A stretch of 5,279 nt of DNA from an uncultured Eubacterium sp. (GTDB lineage: Bacteria; Bacillota; Clostridia; Lachnospirales; Lachnospiraceae). The position numbers and the translations under genes are program-made. A model generated the notes under the pieces. It searched no databases. It worked only from the letters and a program-made list of their open reading frames with translations, and was not told the origin of the DNA. The stretch's first letter is position 1; every line of letters begins with the position of its first letter. Below are positions 1-5,279 of this stretch, piece by piece. The stretch spans positions 1-5,279 of the forward strand of contig CAMKHH010000117.1 of the NCBI GenBank assembly GCA_946412445.1, written 5' to 3'.

Positions 1-11
1 CTTAGAAAATA

Positions 12-17
12 TATAAT
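12..17 (+). promoter_or_regulatory. Possible -10 box of the abiE operon
   Basis: A TATAAT hexamer lies 34 bases before the abiEi start codon in a very A+T-rich leader. The matching -35 box would fall upstream of base 1 and cannot be inspected, so this is only half a promoter and could be chance in such A/T-rich DNA. AbiE operons are typically autorepressed by AbiEi binding inverted repeats over the promoter. No convincing inverted repeat is visible in the 51 bases available. Confidence 0.35.
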
Positions 18-51
18 AATAAGCATAAAAGTCAATGAAAAGGTAAGGTCT

Positions 52-645
52 ATGGGAGCAATTGATGATATTATGAAGATGGCAAAAGAGAATAATTGCA
101 CAGTTACTACTGCTATGGTTGCTGCTGCCGGGATATCTCGTGGAAATTTGAAATATCTAGTTGAAAAAGGACTGTTGGAGAAATCTGCGCGTGGCGTATA
201 TATTTTACCGGAAGTCTGGGATGATGAAATATTTAATTTGCAGAACAGATTTAAACGCGGGATATTCTCTCATGAGACCGCATTGTTCCTGTGGGATTTA
301 ACAGACAGAACACCGAATGTATACGCGATGACATTTCCATCAACTTATAATTTAACAAAGCCCAAACAGGAGAAAATCAATTGCAGACAATGCAAAGCAG
401 AATGGTACGAGTTTGGTGTAGATGAAGTGAAAACTCCCGGTGGAAATACAGTCAGAGTGTACAATCAGGAAAGAACGCTCTGTGATATTTTGCGTCCGAA
501 TAGTTCTGCCGATATACAGATTGTTTCCGAAAGTTTCAAAAGATATGCAGCCAGAAAAAGCAAAAACATACCTCTTTTATCTCAGTATGCTAAGGTCTTT
601 AAGGTGGAGAAAAAATTGAGGTCATATTTGGAGGTGCTGTTATGA
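52..645 (+). CDS. abiEi: AbiEi-family antitoxin / transcriptional autorepressor (type IV toxin-antitoxin)
   Basis: This is the 197-aa antitoxin partner of an AbiE abortive-infection system. In this family the protein neutralises the AbiEii nucleotidyltransferase without stably binding it (type IV) and represses its own operon through an N-terminal winged helix. Residues about 5-55 read as that winged helix: a helix-turn-helix around TAMVAAAGISRGNLKYLVEK, then a GLLEKSARGVYILPE wing. The rest (about 70-197) matches the antitoxin C-terminal domain, with family-like stretches FSHETALFLWDLTDRTP (72-88) and VYNQERTLCDILRP (136-149). The ATG at 52 follows AAAAGG (38-43) at a spacing of 8 bases. The ATG at 35 reads only three codons before a stop. 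The gene overlaps abiEii by ATGA, typical of the coupled pair. It looks intact. The family call comes from sequence pattern and gene order, not a search. Confidence 0.88.
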   Translation: MGAIDDIMKMAKENNCTVTTAMVAAAGISRGNLKYLVEKGLLEKSARGVYILPEVWDDEIFNLQNRFKRGIFSHETALFLWDLTDRTPNVYAMTFPSTYNLTKPKQEKINCRQCKAEWYEFGVDEVKTPGGNTVRVYNQERTLCDILRPNSSADIQIVSESFKRYAARKSKNIPLLSQYAKVFKVEKKLRSYLEVLL

Positions 646-1499
646 AAAATGCAATGCAGCTAAAAGCTATCATAAAGAACATGGCAAAAGAGAAGAATAT
701 ATCGGCACAATTGGTTATGCAGAATTTTATGCTGGAAAGACTGCTTGAAAGAGTATCAGTGTCGAAATATCAGCCCAATTTTATACTGAAAGGCGGATTT
801 TTAATTGCAGCGATGGTGGGGCTTGATACACGTGCAACAATGGATATGGATGCGACGATCAAAGGACTTCCAGTAAACGAAGAAACTGTCAGGGAAATGT
901 TTGAAGAAATATGCCAGATACAGCTGAATGATGATGTGGCTTTTATTTTCCGAAGCATTGGTGAAATTCGTGAGGGTGATGAATACACGGGATATCGGGT
1001 TCATCTAACAGCAAATTATTCACCAATGGCTGTACCACTTAAACTGGATATTACTACAGGGGATAAAATCACTCCAAGAGAAGTGAAATACAGTTTTAAA
1101 TTACTTCTTGAGGATAGAAGTATTTCCGTGCTTGCTTATAATTTGGAAACGGTTCTTGCAGAAAAACTGGAGACAGTTATATCAAGAGGTGATCAGAATA
1201 CCAGACCGAGAGATTATTATGATGTGTACATATTGAAAAAACTGCAGTTTGAAAATATTAATTTTGAAGCATTAAGGCAGGCAATCACAGTAACTTCGCA
1301 GAAGAGGGGTTCATATGATGTGCTTGCAAATTATAATGATATAATGACAGCAGTTAAAAATAGCGCTGCAATGCAGGAACAATGGAAAGCATACCAACAG
1401 AATTTTGAATATGCGGCAGATGTGGATTTTGAAGATGCATGTGATACAGTGATGCAGATTATGGAAATACTTGAGTATGATATAAAATTCCTTATGTAG
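642..1499 (+). CDS. abiEii: AbiEii/AbiGii-family nucleotidyltransferase toxin
   Basis: This 285-aa toxin belongs to the DNA polymerase beta-like nucleotidyltransferase superfamily. AbiEii-type toxins are bacteriostatic, and relatives transfer nucleotides to tRNA or other acceptors; the target of this copy is unknown. The catalytic core is visible: LKGGFL (49-54), then TRATMDMD (63-70), where D68 and D70 form the metal-binding DxD. A third carboxylate candidate is D136 in PLKLDITTG. The conserved AEKLETVISR segment (173-182, K175) and NTRPRDYYDVYIL (186-198, R190, D191, D194) follow. Length is normal for the family and no key residue is missing, so it should be active. The start overlaps the abiEi stop (ATGA), implying translational coupling. 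GGAGG at 630-634 sits 7 bases upstream. The stop TAG is followed almost at once by an integrase remnant, and no terminator follows the gene. Confidence 0.9.
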   Translation: MKNAMQLKAIIKNMAKEKNISAQLVMQNFMLERLLERVSVSKYQPNFILKGGFLIAAMVGLDTRATMDMDATIKGLPVNEETVREMFEEICQIQLNDDVAFIFRSIGEIREGDEYTGYRVHLTANYSPMAVPLKLDITTGDKITPREVKYSFKLLLEDRSISVLAYNLETVLAEKLETVISRGDQNTRPRDYYDVYILKKLQFENINFEALRQAITVTSQKRGSYDVLANYNDIMTAVKNSAAMQEQWKAYQQNFEYAADVDFEDACDTVMQIMEILEYDIKFLM

Positions 1500-1500
1500 A

Positions 1501-1680
1501 AAAAAAGAGATATCCATCAATCATCAGCTTGTGTATAAAGATTACAAGGATGGAATGAAAGCGGTACAGTATTTGATGGGACATGCGCATATGGACGTTA
1601 CGATGGATGTGTACAATCATATTACAGAACAGAGCCGTATCGAAACCGAATTGGCCAAGCTTAATTCGGTAGTGGTGTAA
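1501..1680 (+). pseudogene. Tyrosine recombinase (phage/ICE integrase) remnant, 5'-truncated and internally deleted
   Basis: The frame is open from 1486 and recognisable from about 1501 to the TAA at 1678-1680. The first half (KKEISINHQLVYKDYKDG) matches the beta-strand segment just after the first catalytic Arg of Tn916/phage-type integrases. The second half (MKAVQYLMGHAHMDVTMDVY, then NHITEQSRIE) is the C-terminal box with the late catalytic His (LMGH) and the Tyr nucleophile (VYNH). In intact relatives these segments are separated by roughly 100 residues containing the HxxR box. Here they are fused in frame near 1550, so the Arg residues are gone and the product cannot be an active recombinase. 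The N-terminal arm-binding and core-binding domains are also missing. No Shine-Dalgarno or plausible start precedes it, though ATG 1555 could open a 41-aa peptide. It is probably the decayed integrase of the element bearing abiE. Confidence 0.82.
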
Positions 1681-1723
1681 CACCTAAAAATTAAAATGGT
1701 TTGGTGTAGTAATGGTGTAGTAA
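1674..1723 (+). repeat. GGTGTA motif cluster with an 11-bp tandem repeat (possible integrase arm sites / element end)
   Basis: GGTGTA occurs at 1674-1679, 1703-1708 and 1714-1719. The last two lie inside a perfect tandem duplication of TGGTGTAGTAA (1702-1712 and 1713-1723). The first is half of an inverted pair, GGTGT-A-ACACC (1674-1684), spanning the integrase stop codon. Repeats of this kind just beyond an integrase gene are often arm-type binding sites next to the attachment site. That role is inferred from position only; the attachment core itself was not identified. Confidence 0.55.
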
Positions 1724-1802
1724 CCACAAAAAACATTTTATAAAGTTTTTAGAAACCTGTAAAGCCAGTAAAATCAAAGTTTTGCAAAAATTATCTGATG
1801 AA

Positions 1803-1829
1803 TTAGCACTCACCTCTTGACAGTGCTAA
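1803..1829 (+). promoter_or_regulatory. CIRCE operator (HrcA binding site)
   Basis: TTAGCACTC (1803-1811), a 9-base spacer, then CAGTGCTAA (1821-1829). This matches the CIRCE consensus TTAGCACTC-N9-GAGTGCTAA at every arm position but one: C instead of G at 1821. CIRCE is the operator of the heat-shock repressor HrcA, so clpB and the gene behind it are predicted to be derepressed by heat or protein misfolding. The operator overlaps the -35 box of the clpB promoter, so bound HrcA would block RNA polymerase. No CtsR-type GGTCAAA repeat is seen. Confidence 0.93.
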
Positions 1830-1845
1830 TAATAGGTGTTATATT
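1817..1845 (+). promoter_or_regulatory. SigA-type promoter of clpB
   Basis: The -35 box TTGACA (1817-1822, perfect consensus) and the -10 box TATATT (1840-1845) are separated by exactly 17 bases. A TG at 1837-1838, one base before the -10, gives an extended -10. Transcription should begin near 1852, leaving a leader of about 50 bases. The -35 box straddles the spacer and right arm of the CIRCE element, the arrangement expected for a strong promoter held off by HrcA. Confidence 0.88.
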
Positions 1846-1893
1846 CTGAATAGAACATGAAAGTTACATGATTCATACGTATAGATTTAGATT

Positions 1894-1898
1894 GGAGG
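1894..1898 (+). promoter_or_regulatory. Ribosome binding site deciding the clpB start
   Basis: GGAGG here lies 7 bases before the ATG at 1906 but only 4 bases before the in-frame GTG at 1903. The spacing and codon preference favour ATG 1906. Using GTG would add a single Met to the protein. Confidence 0.8.
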
Positions 1899-1905
1899 TA
1901 GAGTG

Positions 1906-4509
1906 ATGAATATAAGTAAATTCACGCAAAAGTCTCTGGAAGCGGTACAGGGTCTGGAAAAGACTGCTTACGATTTTGGAAATCAGGAAATAGAACAAGA
2001 GCATCTGCTGTACAATCTTCTGCATCAGGAGGATGGTTTAATCCTTAAGATGATTGAAAAGATGGAGATTGATAAGCAGCATTTTCTAAATAATCTGGAG
2101 ACGATATTAAATAATAGAGTAAAGGTACAGGGCGGCCAGCCTTATATTGGTCAGCATTTGAATAAGGCATTAGTGAGTGCGGAAGACGAGGCAAAGGCCA
2201 TGGGAGATGAGTATGTTTCTGTGGAACATCTGTTTCTGGCTATGCTGAAACATCCGAGCCCAAGCACGAAGAAGCTGTTCCAGGAATATGGAATTAACAA
2301 AGAGAGGTTTTTACAGGCGCTTAGTACAGTCCGTGGTAATCAGCGGGTTACCAGTGACAATCCTGAGGAGACCTATGACACCCTGGAAAAGTATGGGGTG
2401 GATCTGGTGGACAGAGCAAGAAACCAGAAGCTGGATCCGGTTATCGGAAGAGATGAGGAGATTCGTAATGTCGTTCGGATTCTTTCCAGAAAAACGAAGA
2501 ATAATCCGGTTCTGATTGGAGAGCCGGGAGTTGGAAAGACAGCAGTTGTAGAAGGGCTGGCTCAACGTATCGTCAAAGGAGATGTTCCGGAAGGTCTTAA
2601 GGATAAGACGATCTTTTCACTGGATATGGGAGCCCTGGTAGCAGGTGCTAAGTACAGGGGCGAATTTGAGGAGCGTCTGAAAGCGGTTCTGGAAGAGGTG
2701 AGAAAAAGCGAGGGGAGAATTATCCTCTTTATTGATGAACTTCATCTGATTGTCGGAGCGGGAAAAACGGAAGGAGCCATGGATGCCGGTAATATGCTGA
2801 AACCTATGCTGGCACGGGGCGAACTGCATTGCATCGGTGCGACTACTCTGGATGAATACCGTCAGTATATTGAAAAGGATGCTGCTTTGGAACGGCGTTT
2901 TCAGCCGGTCTTGGTGAATGAACCGACGGTAGAGGATACAATCTCTATTTTAAGAGGATTGAAGGAACGCTATGAGGTTTATCATGGAGTTAAGATTACC
3001 GATGGAGCCCTGGTAGCAGCAGCAACATTATCCGATCGTTATATCAGTGACCGTTTTCTTCCGGATAAGGCGATTGACCTTGTAGATGAAGCCTGTGCAC
3101 TGATTAAAACTGAACTGGATTCCATGCCTACAGAATTGGATGAGCAGCAGCGCAAAATCATGCAGATGGAGATTGAAGAAGCAGCCTTAAAGAAGGAGAC
3201 GGATAAATTAAGCAAAGAACGGCTGGAAAACCTACAGAAAGAGCTGGCTGAATTGCGAGATGGATTCAACGTGCAAAAGGCACAGTGGGAAAATGAAAAG
3301 AAGTCCGTCGAGAAGCTTTCTTCTTTGCGGGAACAAATAGAAGATTTGAATCGTCAGATTCAGAATGCACAGCAAACGTATGATCTGAACAAAGCTGCAG
3401 AGCTTCAGTACGGGGAATTGCCCAGACTACAGCAGCAGCTGGAAGTGGAAGAAGAGAGAGTAAAGAGTTCTGATTTGTCGCTGGTACATGAGAATGTTAC
3501 GGATGAAGAGATTGCACGGATTGTGTCAAACTGGACAGGAATTCCGGTTGCCAGGCTGACAGAAGGTGAGCGAATGAAGATATTGGGTCTGGAAAGCCAG
3601 CTGCATGAGCGGGTTATCGGTCAGGAAGAGGCCGTTGCTCTGGTTTCTGATGCGATTATTCGCTCCAAGGCCGGAATTAAGGATCCCTCCAAACCGATTG
3701 GCTCCTTTCTGTTCCTGGGTCCTACCGGGGTAGGTAAGACCGAATTGGCAAAAACCCTTGCCAGACAGCTCTTTGACGATGAAAACAATATGGTGCGTAT
3801 CGATATGAGCGAGTATATGGAAAAGTATTCTGTATCCCGTCTGATCGGAGCACCTCCGGGATATGTAGGTTATGAAGAAGGCGGACAGCTTACGGAAGCA
3901 GTTAGAAGAAAACCGTATTCCGTGGTGCTTTTTGATGAAATAGAAAAGGCACACCCGGATGTATTCAATGTACTGCTGCAAGTGTTGGATGACGGACGTA
4001 TCACAGACTCTCAGGGAAGAACGGTAGATTTCAAAAACACCATATTAATTATGACTTCCAATATAGGATCCTCCTATCTTTTGGAAGGGATCAAGCAAAA
4101 TGGATCTATCAGCGAGGAAGCGCAGACGATGGTCAGCAATGAGCTGAAAGCACATTTCCGTCCGGAATTTTTGAACCGGCTGGATGAAATCATTCTGTTT
4201 AAACCTTTGACAAAGGATAACATAGGTGGTATCGTAGATTTGCTTATGAAGGAACTAAATGCACGTATGAACAACCAGGAGCTATCGATCGAACTCACTT
4301 CTAAAGCCAAGGAGTTTATAATAGAAGGCGGTTATGACCCGGTGTACGGTGCACGGCCATTGAAGCGATTTATACAAAAGAACGTGGAAACGCTGACAGC
4401 CAGGCTGATTCTGGGAGGATCCGTAAGTACGGGAGATACGATTTTAATCGATCTTACCTCAGGCAGACTGGAAGCGATTATCAAGCCGGAGGTTGAGGTA
4501 ATATCATGA
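1906..4509 (+). CDS. clpB: ATP-dependent chaperone ClpB (Hsp100 disaggregase)
   Basis: This 867-aa cytosolic hexameric AAA+ disaggregase threads aggregated protein through its pore, normally with DnaK-DnaJ-GrpE. Domains in order are the Clp N-domain (about 1-145, two repeats), NBD1, the coiled-coil middle domain (about 405-525) and NBD2. NBD1 shows Walker A GEPGVGKT (205-212), pore Tyr Y250 in KYR, Walker B IILFIDE ending at E278, sensor GATT (311-314) and Arg fingers R330/R331. NBD2 shows Walker A GPTGVGKT (605-612), pore Y653 in GYVG, Walker B VVLFDE ending at E678, Arg finger R758 in FLNRLDE and sensor-2 R817 in GAR. The long middle domain and absence of a ClpP-docking loop that I can see distinguish it from ClpC, ClpE and ClpA. 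Length is close to E. coli ClpB (857 aa). It is controlled by CIRCE and its stop overlaps the next start by ATGA. ATG 1906 is preferred over GTG 1903 from Shine-Dalgarno spacing. Confidence 0.98.
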   Translation: MNISKFTQKSLEAVQGLEKTAYDFGNQEIEQEHLLYNLLHQEDGLILKMIEKMEIDKQHFLNNLETILNNRVKVQGGQPYIGQHLNKALVSAEDEAKAMGDEYVSVEHLFLAMLKHPSPSTKKLFQEYGINKERFLQALSTVRGNQRVTSDNPEETYDTLEKYGVDLVDRARNQKLDPVIGRDEEIRNVVRILSRKTKNNPVLIGEPGVGKTAVVEGLAQRIVKGDVPEGLKDKTIFSLDMGALVAGAKYRGEFEERLKAVLEEVRKSEGRIILFIDELHLIVGAGKTEGAMDAGNMLKPMLARGELHCIGATTLDEYRQYIEKDAALERRFQPVLVNEPTVEDTISILRGLKERYEVYHGVKITDGALVAAATLSDRYISDRFLPDKAIDLVDEACALIKTELDSMPTELDEQQRKIMQMEIEEAALKKETDKLSKERLENLQKELAELRDGFNVQKAQWENEKKSVEKLSSLREQIEDLNRQIQNAQQTYDLNKAAELQYGELPRLQQQLEVEEERVKSSDLSLVHENVTDEEIARIVSNWTGIPVARLTEGERMKILGLESQLHERVIGQEEAVALVSDAIIRSKAGIKDPSKPIGSFLFLGPTGVGKTELAKTLARQLFDDENNMVRIDMSEYMEKYSVSRLIGAPPGYVGYEEGGQLTEAVRRKPYSVVLFDEIEKAHPDVFNVLLQVLDDGRITDSQGRTVDFKNTILIMTSNIGSSYLLEGIKQNGSISEEAQTMVSNELKAHFRPEFLNRLDEIILFKPLTKDNIGGIVDLLMKELNARMNNQELSIELTSKAKEFIIEGGYDPVYGARPLKRFIQKNVETLTARLILGGSVSTGDTILIDLTSGRLEAIIKPEVEVIS

Positions 4510-4679
4510 TTCCTGAAGACCCGATGATTTTATTAAGCTATATCAACACCCAGCTGAGGGATTTCTATCCCTCACTGGAAGAACTGTGCAACAGTATGCA
4601 GATATCCGAAGAAGATATAAAGAAGCGTCTGCATACTGTTGACTATGACTATGACAAAGAATTGAATCAATTCATATGA
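4506..4679 (+). CDS. Small DUF4250 family protein
   Basis: This short gene encodes 57 aa, starting [20 protein letters not shown] and ending [12 protein letters not shown]. This is the recognisable DUF4250 pattern: an N-terminal IPxDPxxLLSxxNTxLRD segment, a middle [19 protein letters not shown] resembling a small helix-turn-helix, and a terminal YxYDxxxNQF. The function is unknown. It is acidic, with no signal peptide or membrane segment, so probably cytosolic. Its ATG overlaps the clpB stop (ATGA). GAGG at 4495-4498 sits 7 bases upstream inside the clpB coding end, so translation is probably coupled to clpB and induced with it by heat shock. The operon terminator lies about 70 bases beyond. 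A ClpB cofactor role or a small regulator are both possible; nothing in the sequence decides between them. Confidence 0.87.
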   Translation: MIPEDPMILLSYINTQLRDFYPSLEELCNSMQISEEDIKKRLHTVDYDYDKELNQFI

Positions 4680-4749
4680 TATACCAGAGCCAAAAGGATT
4701 AGTGCTGAGAGTATTCTGCGGTCACTGGCGAATATGTGGAAGTAACTTT

Positions 4750-4782
4750 GGGGCGGTCATTTTTGGCCGTCCCGTCTTTTTT
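4750..4782 (+). terminator. Rho-independent terminator of the clpB operon
   Basis: GGGGCGGTCA (4750-4759) pairs with TGGCCGTCCC (4764-4773) in a 10-bp stem with two G-T wobbles and a TTTT loop. GTC and a run of six T (4777-4782) follow. It ends the clpB-DUF4250 transcript. The stretch between the DUF4250 stop and this hairpin (4680-4749) holds no gene that I can support. Confidence 0.9.
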
Positions 4783-4787
4783 GTTTA

Positions 4788-4816
4788 TTTACACTGTATA
4801 CGGTATGAGTTATAAT
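4788..4816 (+). promoter_or_regulatory. SigA-type promoter of the methyltransferase gene
   Basis: TTTACA (4788-4793), a 17-base spacer and a perfect TATAAT (4811-4816). It begins 5 bases after the T-tract of the preceding terminator, so the downstream gene is a separate, apparently constitutive unit with no CIRCE. The start site should be near 4823, which puts the Shine-Dalgarno almost at the 5' end of the message. Confidence 0.85.
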
Positions 4817-4827
4817 GAAAAGAATCT

Positions 4828-4832
4828 GGAGG
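4828..4832 (+). promoter_or_regulatory. Ribosome binding site of the methyltransferase
   Basis: GGAGG ends 5 bases before the ATG at 4838 and fixes that start. With the promoter above, the predicted untranslated leader is only about 15 bases. Confidence 0.8.
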
Positions 4833-4837
4833 TGCTT

Positions 4838-5279
4838 ATGTTTGAGAGCGAGGAAGCAGAAGTGTACAAAAGCTTCGCTTATGTTTACGATTTATTTATG
4901 GATCATGTGCCTTATGAGGAGTGGTGTGAATATCTGACGGAACTTTTAAGGGAACATGGAGTCCGGGATGGTCTGGTTCTGGAGCTGGGCTGCGGAACCG
5001 GAAGTATGACGGAACTTCTGGCGAGTAAGGGCTACGACATGATTGGCATTGACAATTCCGGGGATATGCTTGAAATAGCTATGGATAAACGTGTGTCATC
5101 TGGATATGATATTTTATATCTGATGCAGGATATGCGTGCGTTTGAACTTTATGGAACAGTCAAGGCGATTATCAGTGTCTGTGATTCCATGAACTATATC
5201 CTGGAAGAGGAAGAGCTTTTGCAGGTCTTTCGTCTGGTAAATAACTATCTCGACCCCGGAGGTTATTTTATTTTTGATA
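4838..5279 (+). CDS. Class I SAM-dependent methyltransferase (3' end cut by the window)
   Basis: The first 147 codons are present, open to the last base, with no stop. The fold is a Rossmann-type methyltransferase of the Methyltransf_11/25 kind. Motif I is LELGCGTGS (48-56) binding S-adenosylmethionine; the acidic residue after strand 2 is D72 in GIDNSGDML; QDMRAF (97-102) binds the adenine side. IISVCDSMNYIL (111-122) corresponds to motif IV and DPGGYFIFD to the strand 5 region. The N-terminus YKSFAYVYDLFMD is typical of these small-molecule-type enzymes. The substrate cannot be told. It has its own promoter just after the clpB operon terminator. From memory, not verified here, some Lachnospiraceae place hslO (Hsp33) after this gene, which would make it part of a stress neighbourhood. 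Confidence 0.9.
   Translation, partial: MFESEEAEVYKSFAYVYDLFMDHVPYEEWCEYLTELLREHGVRDGLVLELGCGTGSMTELLASKGYDMIGIDNSGDMLEIAMDKRVSSGYDILYLMQDMRAFELYGTVKAIISVCDSMNYILEEEELLQVFRLVNNYLDPGGYFIFD

Noticed and set aside
1492..1683. 63-codon minus-strand frame over the integrase remnant
   Set aside because: The plus-strand translation clearly matches an integrase C-terminus; the minus-strand product resembles nothing.
1729..1750. AAAAAC...GTTTTT hairpin as a possible terminator
   Set aside because: Only A-T pairs plus one C-G pair, and the T run is part of the stem rather than following it; too weak to terminate.
1778..1793. Near-palindrome around TTTTGCAAAA as an attachment core or operator
   Set aside because: Such palindromes are expected by chance in A/T-rich DNA and no second copy is visible in the window to support an attachment site.
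1857..1882. ATGAA/TTCAT hairpin and ATACGTAT palindrome in the clpB leader as an RNA thermometer
   Set aside because: The stem is only 5 bp, does not mask the Shine-Dalgarno, and CIRCE already explains heat control.
2288..2515. 75-codon plus-strand frame inside clpB
   Set aside because: Out-of-frame shadow of the conserved start of ClpB NBD1, with no family resemblance.
3526..3981. 151-codon open frame on the minus strand
   Set aside because: It lies wholly inside clpB NBD2, has no recognisable domain or good ribosome binding site, and is explained by codon bias of the strongly conserved sense gene. Other minus-strand frames within clpB and abiEii are rejected for the same reason.
4680..4740. 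Short frame continuing after the DUF4250 stop (YTRAKRISAESILRSLANMWK)
   Set aside because: The DUF4250 family normally ends at NQF, so the stop is natural; the following codons look like an untranslated spacer.

Overview
The window looks like a low-to-moderate G+C Clostridia chromosome, most plausibly Lachnospiraceae. The grounds are strong GGAGG ribosome binding sites, a CIRCE (HrcA) heat-shock operator in front of clpB, a DUF4250 small protein directly behind clpB, and integrase sequence of the type common in gut Clostridia mobile elements. The genus cannot be fixed from this window. All real genes lie on the + strand.

Left part (1 to about 1725) is accessory DNA, visibly more A+T-rich than the rest. 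It holds a complete AbiE type IV toxin-antitoxin / abortive infection pair: abiEi, a winged-helix antitoxin, overlapping by ATGA with abiEii, a nucleotidyltransferase toxin. Immediately after the abiEii stop comes a 60-codon remnant of a tyrosine recombinase. It has lost its N-terminus and also most of the middle of its catalytic domain, but still carries the terminal His and Tyr region. The remnant ends in a cluster of GGTGTA motifs, including an 11-bp tandem repeat. This is probably the scar of a decayed integrative element that carried or received the AbiE cassette.

Centre (about 1800 to 4782) is a core heat-shock operon. A CIRCE operator overlaps a near-consensus SigA promoter, followed by clpB (full-length disaggregase with every catalytic landmark intact). 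A 57-aa DUF4250 protein overlaps the clpB stop by ATGA, and a rho-independent terminator closes the operon. The co-transcribed small protein is the least understood functional element of the window.

Right end (4788 onward) has a separate strong promoter, starting 5 bases after the terminator T-tract, driving a class I SAM-dependent methyltransferase that is cut by the window end.

The most interesting points are the AbiE/integrase-scar junction next to clpB, the single CIRCE mismatch that completes a consensus -35 box, and the translational coupling of DUF4250 to ClpB. I found no CRISPR array, tRNA, rRNA or intact transposase. Nothing here amounts to a clearly new multi-gene system.
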